Positions 32,952-42,902 of a DNA stretch of 64,000 nucleotides are shown here, one piece after another. Each line of letters opens with the position of its first letter. Position 1 is the stretch's first letter. The stretch comes from Flavobacteriaceae bacterium S0862 (GTDB lineage Bacteria > Bacteroidota > Bacteroidia > Flavobacteriales > Flavobacteriaceae), in assembly GCA_023015825.1 (NCBI GenBank), contig JALKAW010000004.1, positions 205,125-269,124 on the forward strand, given 5' to 3'. The translations under genes and the position numbers were made by a program. The notes beneath the pieces were generated by a model. The model was not told the DNA's origin. It made no database searches and saw only the letters and a program-made list of their open reading frames with translations.

Positions 32952-35171
32952 ATGAAATCTATTTATTTAAGTCTACTATTTTTAGTAGCATCTTTACCTA
33001 TTCATGCCCAAAATACAGTAAAAGGAACCATAACAGATATTGACACGCATGAGGTGTTAGAATTAGCCAACGTTTATTTTCCAATTTTAGAAAAAGGAGG
33101 AATTACAAATGAAAACGGTGAATTTACTATCTACAACATTCCAAACGGAAAACATAAAATAATTGTTTCCATAATTGGATACGAGACATATGATGGATAT
33201 GTTGAACTCCCAAATGAAGACTATATCAAAATACAATTATATGCTTCAGCAATAGAGATGGACGAAATTGTTCTATCAACCCCATTTCACAAATTGCAAC
33301 GAGACAATGTAATGAAGGTTGATCAGAAAAAAATATCCGAATTAAAGTCCAACGGAGCTGTGACACTTGCTGACGGTATAAATACAATTTCAGGTGTTGA
33401 AACAGTTTCAACTGGTATTGGTATTGGAAAGCCCGTAATAAGAGGATTAAGCAGTAATCGTGTACTTGTTTATGCTCAAGGTGTTAGGTTGGAAAATCAA
33501 CAATATGGAGATGAACATGGTCTAGGATTGAGTGATGCTGGAGTAGAGAGTATTGAAGTAATTAAGGGACCTGCTTCCCTACTATATGGTAGCGACGCAT
33601 TAGGAGGTGTTTTATATATTAATCCAGAAAAATTCGCAAATGCTAATTCTAGTAAAGGTGATATTAACTTTAACTACTTCACAAATACACAAGGATATAA
33701 TACAAATGCAGGTTTTAAAACTTCTGGTGAAATCTTTAAAGCAATTTTTAGGGGAAGTTTAACCGAACATTCTGATTATAAAACTAAAGATTATCGTGTT
33801 ACTAACTCTCGATTTAAAGAGCAGGATTTTAAAGCCGCTATTGGTTTGCATACTTCAAAGTTCAATACAGAAATTCGTTATAATCTAAATGCTTCGCAGT
33901 TAGGAATTCCAGAAGAAATTGGAGTGCAAAGTACCAGCACAACTCCGTTAGAGCCAAATCAAAATATCAATAATCATATTTTAAGTTCAAAATCTAAATT
34001 ATTTTTAGAAAATTCGAGTTTCGAACTAAATTTTGGCTACATTTTTAATGATCGAAAGGAATTTGAGGATCATCATCATGAAGAGGACGAGGAAGAAGAA
34101 GAGGGAGAAGAACATGAAGAAGGTGAAGAAGCAGCTCTTCATATGAAGTTAAAAACTTTTAACTACGACCTTAAATATAACTTGCCGAAGTCCGGTAAGT
34201 TTGAAACCATAGTTGGTATACAAGGTATGACTCAAACTAACTCAAATTTTGGTGAAGAAGAATTAATTCCTGACGCAACTACCAATGATATTGGTTTATT
34301 GGCAACATCACATATACATTTTGATGCCATGGATTTACAAATTGGTGCAAGATATGATAATAGAACAATTAATGTTGATAATAGTTTTGATAAAAGTTTC
34401 AGTAGTTTTAATGGAGCATTTGGAATAAAAAAAGATTTTAGTGAATCATTTACTACTAGAGTAAATCTCGCTTCAGGATTTAGAGCACCAAACTTAGCGG
34501 AATTAACGTCTGACGGCAGCCATGAAGGTACCAATCGTTATGAAGTTGGTAACGAAAATCTTAAAAATGAGCAAAATTTTCAAATAGATGTTGCATTTGA
34601 GTATAATGCACAGCATGTAGAATTATTTGTAAATGGGTTTTATAATAAAGTAAATAACTTCATTTTCCTGTCTCCAGACGGCACTTTAATTGATGACAAT
34701 CCTGTTTATCTATATTTGCAAGATGATGCAAAGCTATTTGGAGGTGAATTAGGATTGCATTTTCATCCTCATCCTCTAGACAAATTACATATTGAAAACA
34801 CGTTTGAAACGGTCACTGGAAAATTAAAAGATGGTAGTCATTTACCTTTAATTCCTGCCAATAAAATAACTAATACCATTAGGTTGGAATTCGAAAATGA
34901 CTGGATTGAAAAAGGTTATTCTTTTATTAGGTTAAGTACTTATCTAAAACAAAACAACATAAGTGATTTTGAAACATCTACACCTAGCTATGCATTAGTA
35001 AATGTTGGAATCGGCGGAGAAATGAAATTATTCAACAATTCATTACAATTAAGTATTTCTGGAAACAATTTGATGAACAAGAAATATGTAAATCATTTAT
35101 CTCGATTAAAGTCAGATGGTATTTATAATATAGGACGTAATGTTAGTTTTGCATTGAGTTATACATTGTAA
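32952..35171 (+). CDS. TonB-dependent receptor, probable metal uptake
   Basis: A 739-residue outer-membrane receptor. Order: signal peptide (to about residue 20), carboxypeptidase-regulatory-like domain (about 22-105), plug with RGLSSNRVLVYAQGVRLENQQYGDEHG and IEVIKGPASLLYGSDALGGVLY, then the barrel ending in the outer-membrane-type NVSFALSYTL. A loop at about 372-397 is a run of Asp, Glu and six His, suggesting binding of zinc, copper or another divalent metal. With the His/Cys-rich gene upstream this looks like a metal receptor of the ZnuD type; ligand identity is inference. Confidence 0.92.
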   Translation: MKSIYLSLLFLVASLPIHAQNTVKGTITDIDTHEVLELANVYFPILEKGGITNENGEFTIYNIPNGKHKIIVSIIGYETYDGYVELPNEDYIKIQLYASAIEMDEIVLSTPFHKLQRDNVMKVDQKKISELKSNGAVTLADGINTISGVETVSTGIGIGKPVIRGLSSNRVLVYAQGVRLENQQYGDEHGLGLSDAGVESIEVIKGPASLLYGSDALGGVLYINPEKFANANSSKGDINFNYFTNTQGYNTNAGFKTSGEIFKAIFRGSLTEHSDYKTKDYRVTNSRFKEQDFKAAIGLHTSKFNTEIRYNLNASQLGIPEEIGVQSTSTTPLEPNQNINNHILSSKSKLFLENSSFELNFGYIFNDRKEFEDHHHEEDEEEEEGEEHEEGEEAALHMKLKTFNYDLKYNLPKSGKFETIVGIQGMTQTNSNFGEEELIPDATTNDIGLLATSHIHFDAMDLQIGARYDNRTINVDNSFDKSFSSFNGAFGIKKDFSESFTTRVNLASGFRAPNLAELTSDGSHEGTNRYEVGNENLKNEQNFQIDVAFEYNAQHVELFVNGFYNKVNNFIFLSPDGTLIDDNPVYLYLQDDAKLFGGELGLHFHPHPLDKLHIENTFETVTGKLKDGSHLPLIPANKITNTIRLEFENDWIEKGYSFIRLSTYLKQNNISDFETSTPSYALVNVGIGGEMKLFNNSLQLSISGNNLMNKKYVNHLSRLKSDGIYNIGRNVSFALSYTL

Positions 35172-35182
35172 AAGTATTAAGG

Positions 35183-35210
35183 AATAACTAAGTGAATTCA
35201 CTTAGTTATT
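35183..35210. terminator. 28-nt perfect palindrome, bidirectional terminator
   Basis: AATAACTAAGTGAATTCACTTAGTTATT is a self-complementary 28-nt palindrome. It lies between the receptor stop and the convergent small gene, and CTTTTTG follows on the plus strand. The minus-strand T-run is weaker. Confidence 0.85.
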
Positions 35211-35218
35211 CTTTTTGT

Positions 35219-35485
35219 CTAAACTTCAATTATTTTCTTTTCAGTTTTAAATACATAACTATATAACCACATAAGTGTAAACGTTGGTATAATATCTAGA
35301 AAAGGCATCGCTTCCTCAATAAAAACAATAGCTCCAGCTATTTTTCCAGTTTTACCTTTGTAAAGTTTTGTCATTAAATAACCAGCTAATGGCGCCCAAA
35401 CAATGTCGAAGAGTGGAAATATAAATGATACATAACCTAAGGCATCAAATATTAAACTCATAGCTAGTTTTTTATATTTAGTCAT
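35219..35485 (-). CDS. Small membrane protein, unknown function
   Basis: An 88-residue protein with two or three hydrophobic stretches (MSLIFDALGYVSFIFPLFDIVWAPLAGYLM and FLDIIPTFTLMWLYSYVF) and a basic loop (KLYKGKTGK) between. Conserved-looking DALGYVSF...DIVWAPLAGY makes a real gene likely; I recall such short proteins in flavobacteria without a function. It converges on the receptor gene with the shared palindrome in between. Confidence 0.75.
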   Translation of the reverse strand: MTKYKKLAMSLIFDALGYVSFIFPLFDIVWAPLAGYLMTKLYKGKTGKIAGAIVFIEEAMPFLDIIPTFTLMWLYSYVFKTEKKIIEV

Positions 35486-35706
35486 AAAATGTGTAGTATT
35501 ATTGATTTACTTAAAACTATAACAATAAACGTACCAATTTATTGTAAAATTTGGCTATTGATACTAACAAACAATTAACACTATATTGTTTTTTTTAACC
35601 TTTACTTGTGAAAAAGACTCTAGCTCAAAATTTAAATTTGCTTTTAATGTAACAATTAAGATTTTAGTCAGTCTTTTTATAGAACATTCATCAAATCAAT
35701 CAAAAA

Positions 35707-38148
35707 ATGAAACACATTCTAACTGTGTTGATTGCACTTATGTGCATTTCGACGTTCTCTGCACAAGAAAAAAAATTCGTAAACCTTAAAAGGGCTTTAA
35801 TTGCACCGAAAATAGATGCCGTACTTGATGATCCTGCATGGGAAGAGGCAGAAGAAGCCAAAGACTTTATTCAATTTAGGCCGGATGTTGGAGTTAAAGT
35901 GACCGATGAAGAGGAAACCATTGTTAAGGTGACTTATGATGATAATGCTGTTTATTTTGCTGCATTTATGCGTGATGACCCATCCAAAATAATGAAACAA
36001 TTTACAACTCGTGATAATTTTGGACAAGCTGATTTCTTTTTAATATCAATAAACCCTAATAATGATGGTCAAAACGATACCGAATTTTTAGTTTTCTCTA
36101 CTGGAACTCAAGGAGATGCCATTGTAACATCGGATGGTAATGAAGATTGGGGCTGGAATGCTGTTTGGGATAGTGCAGTAAAAATAGTAGACGACGGATG
36201 GGTTGTGGAGATTAAAATTCCATATTCTGCGCTACGTTTTTCTAATAAAGGAATTCAAACTTGGGGAGTAAATTATCACAGACGATTTGCTAGAGATAAT
36301 AGACAGTATACATGGAACCCATTAGATCTTTCATCTGGAAAAAAAATCGGGTTAATGCACGGAGAAACTCGAGGTATTGAAGATATTAACCCTCCTACTC
36401 GGTTAAGTTTTTACCCATTTTCCTCGGGTTTAACAAGAAGTTTTGATAGTGAAAATGATAGTGATATTAGCTTTGGAATGGATGTAAAATATGGAATAAC
36501 TGAAAGTTTTACTTTAGATGCTACATTGGTACCTGACTTTAGTCAAATAGGGTTTGATGACGTAGAATTAAATCTAGGTCCTTTTGAGCAACAATTTTCA
36601 GAACAACGGCAGTTTTTTAAGGAAGGTGTAGATTTATTTAATAAGGGAAATTTATTTTATTCGAGACGTATAGGAAATGGTCCAAGTGCTTCACCTACAT
36701 TAAATTCAGATGAAATAATTACGAGCTCCTCAAATGGTGTGAAGGTTTTAAACGCATTGAAACTTTCAGGCAGAACTAATAAAGGTCTTGGAATAGCATT
36801 TTTTAATGCTATAACCGAAAAAACAGAAGCAACTATAAAAAACACTTTAACTGAAAACACTAGAACAGAAATTATAGAGCCGTTAGCTAATTACAATATA
36901 CTAGTAATTGACAAACAATTTAATGGAAACTCATCGGTTAGTTTGGTTAATACAAATGTTACTAGAGATGGCGGTTTTAGAGATGCAAATGTAACTGCTG
37001 GATTGTTTAACATTAATAATAAGAAAAACACTTATAATTATGAAGGGGCAGTTAAAGTTAGTAATGTTAATTATAGAGGAATAGATGAAACAACTTCTGG
37101 TTTGAGTGGTGGTTTGGGTTTTAACAAAATTAGCGGTAATTATAGGTTTGGAATTGATTACGAAATGGCAGATAAAAAGTTTGACATCAACGATATGGGA
37201 ATCCAAAACCAAAATAATTTTAGTAATTTTTCTGCATATGCAACTTATCAAACATTTAAACCAACCAAAAAGCTAAATAGTTTTAGAGTAAACACCTGGT
37301 TTAATTATGAGCGTTTATTTAGACCCAATACATATTCTAGAAAGAATCTAGGCGTAAATATAAACGGTCAAACAAAAAAACTAATGCATTTTGGCGGAAA
37401 TGTTAATTGGGAAATAGGGAAACAATATGACTTTTGGGAGCCCCGCACAGATGGACGATTCTTTACATATAATAATGGTCTAAATTTAAATGTTTGGGCT
37501 GGAAGTAATCGAGCAAAAAAATTCTCATTTATGACACGTCAGGGATTTGCTACGGTACTTGATAAAGACCGTAATGTATTTGTTCATTTCTGGGCTGTTG
37601 ATCCAACTATACGTTTTACAGACAAATTTAGCATGAGCTACTCCTATCAATATAATCAAGGAATTGGTGGTCGTGGATTTGTTACAAAGGCTAACGACGA
37701 TATTGTTTTTGGACAGCGAAAGCAAAAAACAATTGTTAATAGTATTTCGAGTACTTATAATTTTAATTCTTTTCATGGCTTATCATTAACGTTTAGAAAT
37801 TATTGGTCTACTGTAACTTATGACAATAAATTGTATACTTTAGAAAACGATGGTAGTACTTTAAATACAACTGGATATACTGTAGACAATATTGGATATA
37901 ATCCAAATGTTAACTTTAATACTTGGAATTTAGACTTCAGATATTCTTGGCAATTTGCTCCAGGTAGCCAATTAACTGCACTATATAGAAATTCATTATT
38001 TAACTTTAATAATAAATCCAGAGAAAATTATTTTAGTAGTATAAATACTCTTTTAAATCAGCCAATTGAGCATATATTTTCATTAAGAATGGTTTATTAT
38101 TTAGATTTTAATAATATGACAAACGTATTTGCTAAAAAAAATAGTTAG
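35707..38148 (+). CDS. DUF5916 outer-membrane protein with CBM9-like domain, paralogue 1
   Basis: An 813-residue exported protein: signal peptide MKHILTVLIALMCISTFSA, then a carbohydrate-binding family 9-like sandwich (about 25-215; IAPKIDAVLDDPAWEEA, DDGWVVEIKIPYSALRF), then a long beta-barrel-like region rich in aromatic strands ending HIFSLRMVYYLDFNNMTNVF. This is the DUF5916 architecture. The role is not established; surface binding or transport is likely. TAAATTTGC at 35633-35641 is a candidate -7 box. The next gene is a paralogue, 176 nt downstream. Confidence 0.88.
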   Translation: MKHILTVLIALMCISTFSAQEKKFVNLKRALIAPKIDAVLDDPAWEEAEEAKDFIQFRPDVGVKVTDEEETIVKVTYDDNAVYFAAFMRDDPSKIMKQFTTRDNFGQADFFLISINPNNDGQNDTEFLVFSTGTQGDAIVTSDGNEDWGWNAVWDSAVKIVDDGWVVEIKIPYSALRFSNKGIQTWGVNYHRRFARDNRQYTWNPLDLSSGKKIGLMHGETRGIEDINPPTRLSFYPFSSGLTRSFDSENDSDISFGMDVKYGITESFTLDATLVPDFSQIGFDDVELNLGPFEQQFSEQRQFFKEGVDLFNKGNLFYSRRIGNGPSASPTLNSDEIITSSSNGVKVLNALKLSGRTNKGLGIAFFNAITEKTEATIKNTLTENTRTEIIEPLANYNILVIDKQFNGNSSVSLVNTNVTRDGGFRDANVTAGLFNINNKKNTYNYEGAVKVSNVNYRGIDETTSGLSGGLGFNKISGNYRFGIDYEMADKKFDINDMGIQNQNNFSNFSAYATYQTFKPTKKLNSFRVNTWFNYERLFRPNTYSRKNLGVNINGQTKKLMHFGGNVNWEIGKQYDFWEPRTDGRFFTYNNGLNLNVWAGSNRAKKFSFMTRQGFATVLDKDRNVFVHFWAVDPTIRFTDKFSMSYSYQYNQGIGGRGFVTKANDDIVFGQRKQKTIVNSISSTYNFNSFHGLSLTFRNYWSTVTYDNKLYTLENDGSTLNTTGYTVDNIGYNPNVNFNTWNLDFRYSWQFAPGSQLTALYRNSLFNFNNKSRENYFSSINTLLNQPIEHIFSLRMVYYLDFNNMTNVFAKKNS

Positions 38149-38324
38149 GAACAGTATATTTTATTTGCTAAAAGGCATTTTTCTTTCGAGGAACTTGTCT
38201 TTTTTTTTAACATTTAGTTAGGACAATACTAACGATACTAAGTGTAGTTTTGATAAAAAATTTTGCGATTTTTAAAAATTAAGCTTGCATAAAAAGACAA
38301 AACAATACTAATCATCATTTAATA

Positions 38325-40865
38325 ATGAAAAGTGCCCTCTTCTTTTTATCCATCTGTTGTTGGGTTACACTATCTACTGCACAACAGAAAAAAACACTAA
38401 ACATTACCAAAACTACAGTAGCCCCAAAAATTGATGGTGTATTGGACGACGCTATTTGGACTACTGTTGAAGTAGCTACAGATTTTGTGCAATACGACCC
38501 TGAAATGGGGGTTAAAGCAGCAGAAAACAAAAAAACCGAAGTTAGGGTCACCTATAATGATCAGGCTATTTTTGTTGCAGCTTACTTACATGATGACCCA
38601 GAAGATATTTTTAAAGTTTTTTCGCCAAGAGACGATTTTGGTCAAGCCGATTATTTTGGAGTAACATTTAATCCAAATAACGATGCGCAAAACGATATAA
38701 AATTTTATGTAATGAGTTCAGGAACTCAAGCAGATATTGTAGGAGGTTCAAGTGGACGAAGAGGTGGTGGCCCAGGACCAAGAGGAGATAGAGGTTGGAA
38801 TGCTGTTTGGGATAGTGCTGTGAAACACGTGGATGATGGCTGGATTGTTGAAATGAAAATTCCTTACGCAGCGCTTCGTTTTTCAAATCAAGAAGACCCT
38901 GTTTGGGGTATTCAGTTTTATAGAAAGTATAGAAAAGGTGGACTTGATTATAGCTGGAGTCCAATAGATAGAACGGTTGGGCAACAAGGAATTTATGATG
39001 GTGAACTTCATGGTTTAAAAAACATTTCTCCTCCTACTCGATTGAGCTTTTATCCTTTTGCTTCCTATACAGCCATTAACCAAAGCGGTGAAACTGTAAG
39101 TAATACTGGTTTTGGTATGGATGTAAAATATGGAATTACTGAAAGTTTTACATTGGATCTAACCTTGATTCCAGATTTTAGTCAAGCAGCTTTCGATAAA
39201 GTAGAATTAAATTTAGGGCCTTTTGAGCAACGTTTTGACGAACAGCGTCAGTTTTTCAAAGAAGGTGTGAATTTGTTTAGTAAAGGAGACTTGTTCTATT
39301 CAAGAAGAATAGGTAATGCTCCTGTTGGACGTTATGATATCTATGACGATTTAGTTGATGAAATTGACGAAGTTGAAGAGGTTATAGACAATCCAAAAAG
39401 TGTAAAAATGCTAAATGCTATTAAGATTTCTGGTAGAAATAAGCATGGATTAGGGATAGGTGTATTTAATGCAATTACCGAAAAAACAACAGCAAGAATT
39501 AAAAATACAAAATATGACCTTGATATAAACGATGTGAAAATTGACTCGACAATAACATACCGAGATCAAACAACTGAACCTTTTACAAATTATAATATCA
39601 TCGTTTTAGATCAGCGTTTTAATCAAAATTCTTCAGTGAGTTTTGTTAATACAAATGTAACAAGAACTGGTGGTTTTAGAGATGCAAATGCATCGGCTTT
39701 ACTTTTAAGCTTAACAGATAAGACTAATACATACAGGGTCAGTGGTCAAGGAAAAATGAGTAGAATTACTGATATTGAAGATAATTCTACTGGTTTTGAT
39801 GCAGGCTTTGAAATAGGAAAAGTTAGTGGTACTTATCAATACGGAATTGAAGGAAGCATAAGAGACGACAAATATGATGTGAACGATTTAGGCTTTGGAG
39901 TGAGAAATAATTTTAAAAGCTTAGAAGGTAAATTTCGTTATGAAATTTTTGAACCATTTGGCATTTTTAATAGTTTTAATATTAGAACTGAAAGTCAATT
40001 TAACTGGAGACATAGTAATAACGATTTTACTGGAAATAGAACAAGTATAAACGTAAGTACTAGAACAAAAAATCTCATGTGGGTGGGTGGAAACATTACG
40101 ATGATGCTTGGTGAACAACGTGATTACTTCGAGCCTAGAGATCAAGAGAATGATCGCTTTTTCTCATATTCAAATTGGATACAAGGACGAACGTATTTAT
40201 ATACTAATAGTAATAAAGCACTTTCGACTAATGCCAATTTTAGCTATGGTAAGCTATTCCAAGATGGACTAGACATCCGTGAATACGGTATTAGAGTTGG
40301 ACCAGAATATCGTTTTAGTGATAAGCTAACAATAAAATATCAAATAGATTATCAAAGAAAAATTAATGATCGAGGTTATGTAGATAATATAAATGATGGT
40401 GAAATCATTTTTGGCCAAAGAGATGTGAAAACTGTTGAAAATACAATTTCTGGAACGCTTAATTTCAACTCTTTAAACTCGTTAACACTATCTTTTAGAA
40501 ATTATTGGTCTACAGCAACTTACGAAGAAAACCTATATACATTATTAGAAGGTGGAGAACTTACAACTAGTACAGGTCGCACCATTACTAATCTAGATCT
40601 TGATCCAAATAGAAACTTTAATATCTGGAACCTCGACCTTAGTTATGAGTGGCAATTTGCTCCTGGAAGTCAATTAATTGCTTTATATAGAAATCAACTA
40701 TTTAATTCTTCTTCTGCATCTAGAGATTCTTTTAGAGATAGTTTAAAAGATTTGTTTGATCAGGACATTCAGCATACATTCTCTTTAAAAATGGTGTATT
40801 TCTTGGATTATAATTCGTTGAAAGGTATTTTCAAGAAAAAAGATTCTACAGTAAGTGCGCCATAA
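38325..40865 (+). CDS. DUF5916 outer-membrane protein with CBM9-like domain, paralogue 2
   Basis: An 846-residue paralogue of the preceding gene, sharing the signal-CBM9-barrel order and many segments, such as DVKYGITESFTLD, GPFEQRFDEQRQFFKEGVNLFSKGDLFYSRRIGN and the C-terminal FSLKMVYFLDYNSLKGIF. Differences are a Gly/Arg/Pro-rich insertion near residue 145 (SSGRRGGGPGPRGDRG) and an acidic insertion near 345. The two probably arose by tandem duplication and now differ in ligand or location. Promoter not clear. Confidence 0.88.
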   Translation: MKSALFFLSICCWVTLSTAQQKKTLNITKTTVAPKIDGVLDDAIWTTVEVATDFVQYDPEMGVKAAENKKTEVRVTYNDQAIFVAAYLHDDPEDIFKVFSPRDDFGQADYFGVTFNPNNDAQNDIKFYVMSSGTQADIVGGSSGRRGGGPGPRGDRGWNAVWDSAVKHVDDGWIVEMKIPYAALRFSNQEDPVWGIQFYRKYRKGGLDYSWSPIDRTVGQQGIYDGELHGLKNISPPTRLSFYPFASYTAINQSGETVSNTGFGMDVKYGITESFTLDLTLIPDFSQAAFDKVELNLGPFEQRFDEQRQFFKEGVNLFSKGDLFYSRRIGNAPVGRYDIYDDLVDEIDEVEEVIDNPKSVKMLNAIKISGRNKHGLGIGVFNAITEKTTARIKNTKYDLDINDVKIDSTITYRDQTTEPFTNYNIIVLDQRFNQNSSVSFVNTNVTRTGGFRDANASALLLSLTDKTNTYRVSGQGKMSRITDIEDNSTGFDAGFEIGKVSGTYQYGIEGSIRDDKYDVNDLGFGVRNNFKSLEGKFRYEIFEPFGIFNSFNIRTESQFNWRHSNNDFTGNRTSINVSTRTKNLMWVGGNITMMLGEQRDYFEPRDQENDRFFSYSNWIQGRTYLYTNSNKALSTNANFSYGKLFQDGLDIREYGIRVGPEYRFSDKLTIKYQIDYQRKINDRGYVDNINDGEIIFGQRDVKTVENTISGTLNFNSLNSLTLSFRNYWSTATYEENLYTLLEGGELTTSTGRTITNLDLDPNRNFNIWNLDLSYEWQFAPGSQLIALYRNQLFNSSSASRDSFRDSLKDLFDQDIQHTFSLKMVYFLDYNSLKGIFKKKDSTVSAP

Positions 40866-40940
40866 ACAAAAATCAATATTGTTTAAATTTTATAAAAAGG
40901 TTACACTTCAATTCTGTATTTTTACTTGATTACAAAAAGT

Positions 40941-41609
40941 ATGATTAAAGTAAAAAATATTCACAAGTATTACGACGATTTACATGTATTAAAAGGTGTA
41001 GATTTAACTATCGAACAAGGTGAAATAGTATCAATAGTTGGTGCTTCAGGTGCAGGAAAAACTACCTTATTGCAAATATTAGGCACACTAGACGAAGCTT
41101 CCAAAATAGAAGCTCATGAATTAGTTATAGATAATACATCTATCACTAATCTTAAAGGAAAAGAGTTGGCGAAATTTAGAAATGAACATTTAGGCTTTAT
41201 TTTTCAATTTCACCAATTACTACCAGAATTTACTGCTCTAGAAAATGTATGCATACCCGCTTTTATAAAGGGAACTCCAAAAAGTGAAGCCGAAAAAAAA
41301 GCAAAAGAACTTCTAGAGTTTTTGGGATTGTCGCATAGAATAAATCATAAACCCAATGAATTATCAGGTGGCGAACAACAACGTGTAGCTGTTGCTAGAG
41401 CATTAATAAATAATCCAAAAATCATTTTTGCAGATGAACCTTCCGGTAATCTAGATAGCGAATCTGCAGAAACCCTTCATAATCTATTTTTTAAACTTCG
41501 TGACCAATTTGGTCAAACATTTGTTATTGTAACCCATAATCAAGAATTGGCAAATATGGCAGATAGAAAGCTTGTAATGGTCGATGGCAAAATGGTAAAT
41601 AACACTTAG
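40941..41609 (+). CDS. lolD: Lipoprotein-releasing ABC transporter ATPase
   Basis: A 222-residue ABC ATPase: Walker A GASGAGKT at 34-41, Q-loop [16 protein letters not shown], signature [15 protein letters not shown], Walker [13 protein letters not shown] and switch His in VTHN. Sequence and length fit the LolD/MacB-type MetNI subclass; LolD pulls lipoproteins from the inner membrane with LolC/E. The membrane partner is not adjacent. The start is the ATG at 40941, because the TTG at 40926 adds only MITKS before the conserved MIKVKNI. Confidence 0.85.
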   Translation: MIKVKNIHKYYDDLHVLKGVDLTIEQGEIVSIVGASGAGKTTLLQILGTLDEASKIEAHELVIDNTSITNLKGKELAKFRNEHLGFIFQFHQLLPEFTALENVCIPAFIKGTPKSEAEKKAKELLEFLGLSHRINHKPNELSGGEQQRVAVARALINNPKIIFADEPSGNLDSESAETLHNLFFKLRDQFGQTFVIVTHNQELANMADRKLVMVDGKMVNNT

Positions 41610-41622
41610 TAATACATATTAT

Positions 41623-42894
41623 ATGAAAAAAATGGCATTGCATTGGAAAATTCTATTAGGAATGCTATTGGGTGTTATTATTGGTCTAGTCGCTATTCAA
41701 TTTTCTTGGGGACAGGGTTTTGTAACCGATTGGATTAAACCCATAGGGCAAATATTTATAAGCCTTTTAAAACTCATTGCTGTTCCGTTAGTTATTGTAT
41801 CACTCTCAAAAGGCATCACCGATTTTAAAGATTTATCCGATTTATCAAAAATTGGAGGCAGAACCATTGGCTTTTATTTATTTACTACAGTTTTGGCCGT
41901 TGTCTTAGGATTGTTTTTAGTAAACACCTTTTCACCAGGCTCAAATGTGAATCCTGATGCTTTAATTAATCTGTCAGAAGGCTTTACAGCAAGTATGAGC
42001 GATAAAATAGCTTCTGCTGATGTTGGAAATAAAGGACCGTTAAGCTTTTTTGTAGAGCTTGTTCCACAAAATATGTTTAGTGCATTTACTAACAATGCAA
42101 GTATGCTGCAAGTCATTTTTGTGACCATCTTTTTTAGCGTATGCATGCTCTTAATACCTAGTAAACATACAAAACCAGTAAAAAAGTTGATTGATTCAAT
42201 AAATAGAATCATGCTTAAAATGGTGGATGTTATCATGCTTACTGCTCCTTACGCAGTTGCTGCTTTAATCGCGACGCTTATCGCAGAAACCACCAATGCC
42301 GAATTATTTATTGCATTATTAAGATATGCTGCTTTACTCCTATTTGGCATGTTGTTATTGATTGGTGTGTACGTGTTATTAATAATGTTATACGCAAAAA
42401 AATCCCCTAAATACTTTTTAAAGGGGATATTACCAGCGCAACTTACAGCATTGACTACAAGTTCCAGTATGGCAACATTGCCTGTAACCATGAAATGTGT
42501 TGAAGAAAACCTAGGAGTTGAACAAGAAATAAGTAGTTTCGTATGTCCAGTTGGTGCAACTATAAATATGGATGCTACAAGTTTAATGCAAGCGATTGCA
42601 GCTGTTTTTGTATGCCAAGTTTTAGGTCATGATTTAACTTTAACCGACCAATTAACTATTGTACTTACAGCAACCTTAGCTTCTATTGGTGCAGCAGCAA
42701 CGCCTAGTGCTGGCATTATTATGTTGGTGATTGTTTTGGAATCTGTTGGATTTCCTTCTGAGAAATTAGCAGTGGCATTAGCGATGATAATGTCAGTTGA
42801 CAGACCTTTGGATATGGCACGAACGGTTGTAAATATTTCAGGAGATAGTTGTGTATGCGTGCTTGTAGCAAAATCTCTAAAGAAACTTAAGTAA
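41623..42894 (+). CDS. Dicarboxylate/amino acid:cation symporter (DAACS family)
   Basis: A 423-residue transporter of the GltP/DctA/SDF family, which moves Glu, Asp or C4-dicarboxylates with Na+ or H+. Hallmarks are the TSSSMATLPVTM serine-rich hairpin, CPVGATINMDATSLMQAI and the GAAATPSAGIIMLVIVLESVG motif; about eight membrane segments are visible. It starts 13 nt after the lolD stop, likely on the same transcript although functionally unrelated. It converges on the sulfatase gene with an 8-nt gap. Confidence 0.93.
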   Translation: MKKMALHWKILLGMLLGVIIGLVAIQFSWGQGFVTDWIKPIGQIFISLLKLIAVPLVIVSLSKGITDFKDLSDLSKIGGRTIGFYLFTTVLAVVLGLFLVNTFSPGSNVNPDALINLSEGFTASMSDKIASADVGNKGPLSFFVELVPQNMFSAFTNNASMLQVIFVTIFFSVCMLLIPSKHTKPVKKLIDSINRIMLKMVDVIMLTAPYAVAALIATLIAETTNAELFIALLRYAALLLFGMLLLIGVYVLLIMLYAKKSPKYFLKGILPAQLTALTTSSSMATLPVTMKCVEENLGVEQEISSFVCPVGATINMDATSLMQAIAAVFVCQVLGHDLTLTDQLTIVLTATLASIGAAATPSAGIIMLVIVLESVGFPSEKLAVALAMIMSVDRPLDMARTVVNISGDSCVCVLVAKSLKKLK

Positions 42895-42902
42895 TAAGGA
42901 GA

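Noticed and set aside
35586..35789. 67-codon plus-strand frame before the first DUF5916 gene
   Set aside because: It overlaps the candidate promoter and the start of the DUF5916 gene in another frame, and has no start context or domain.
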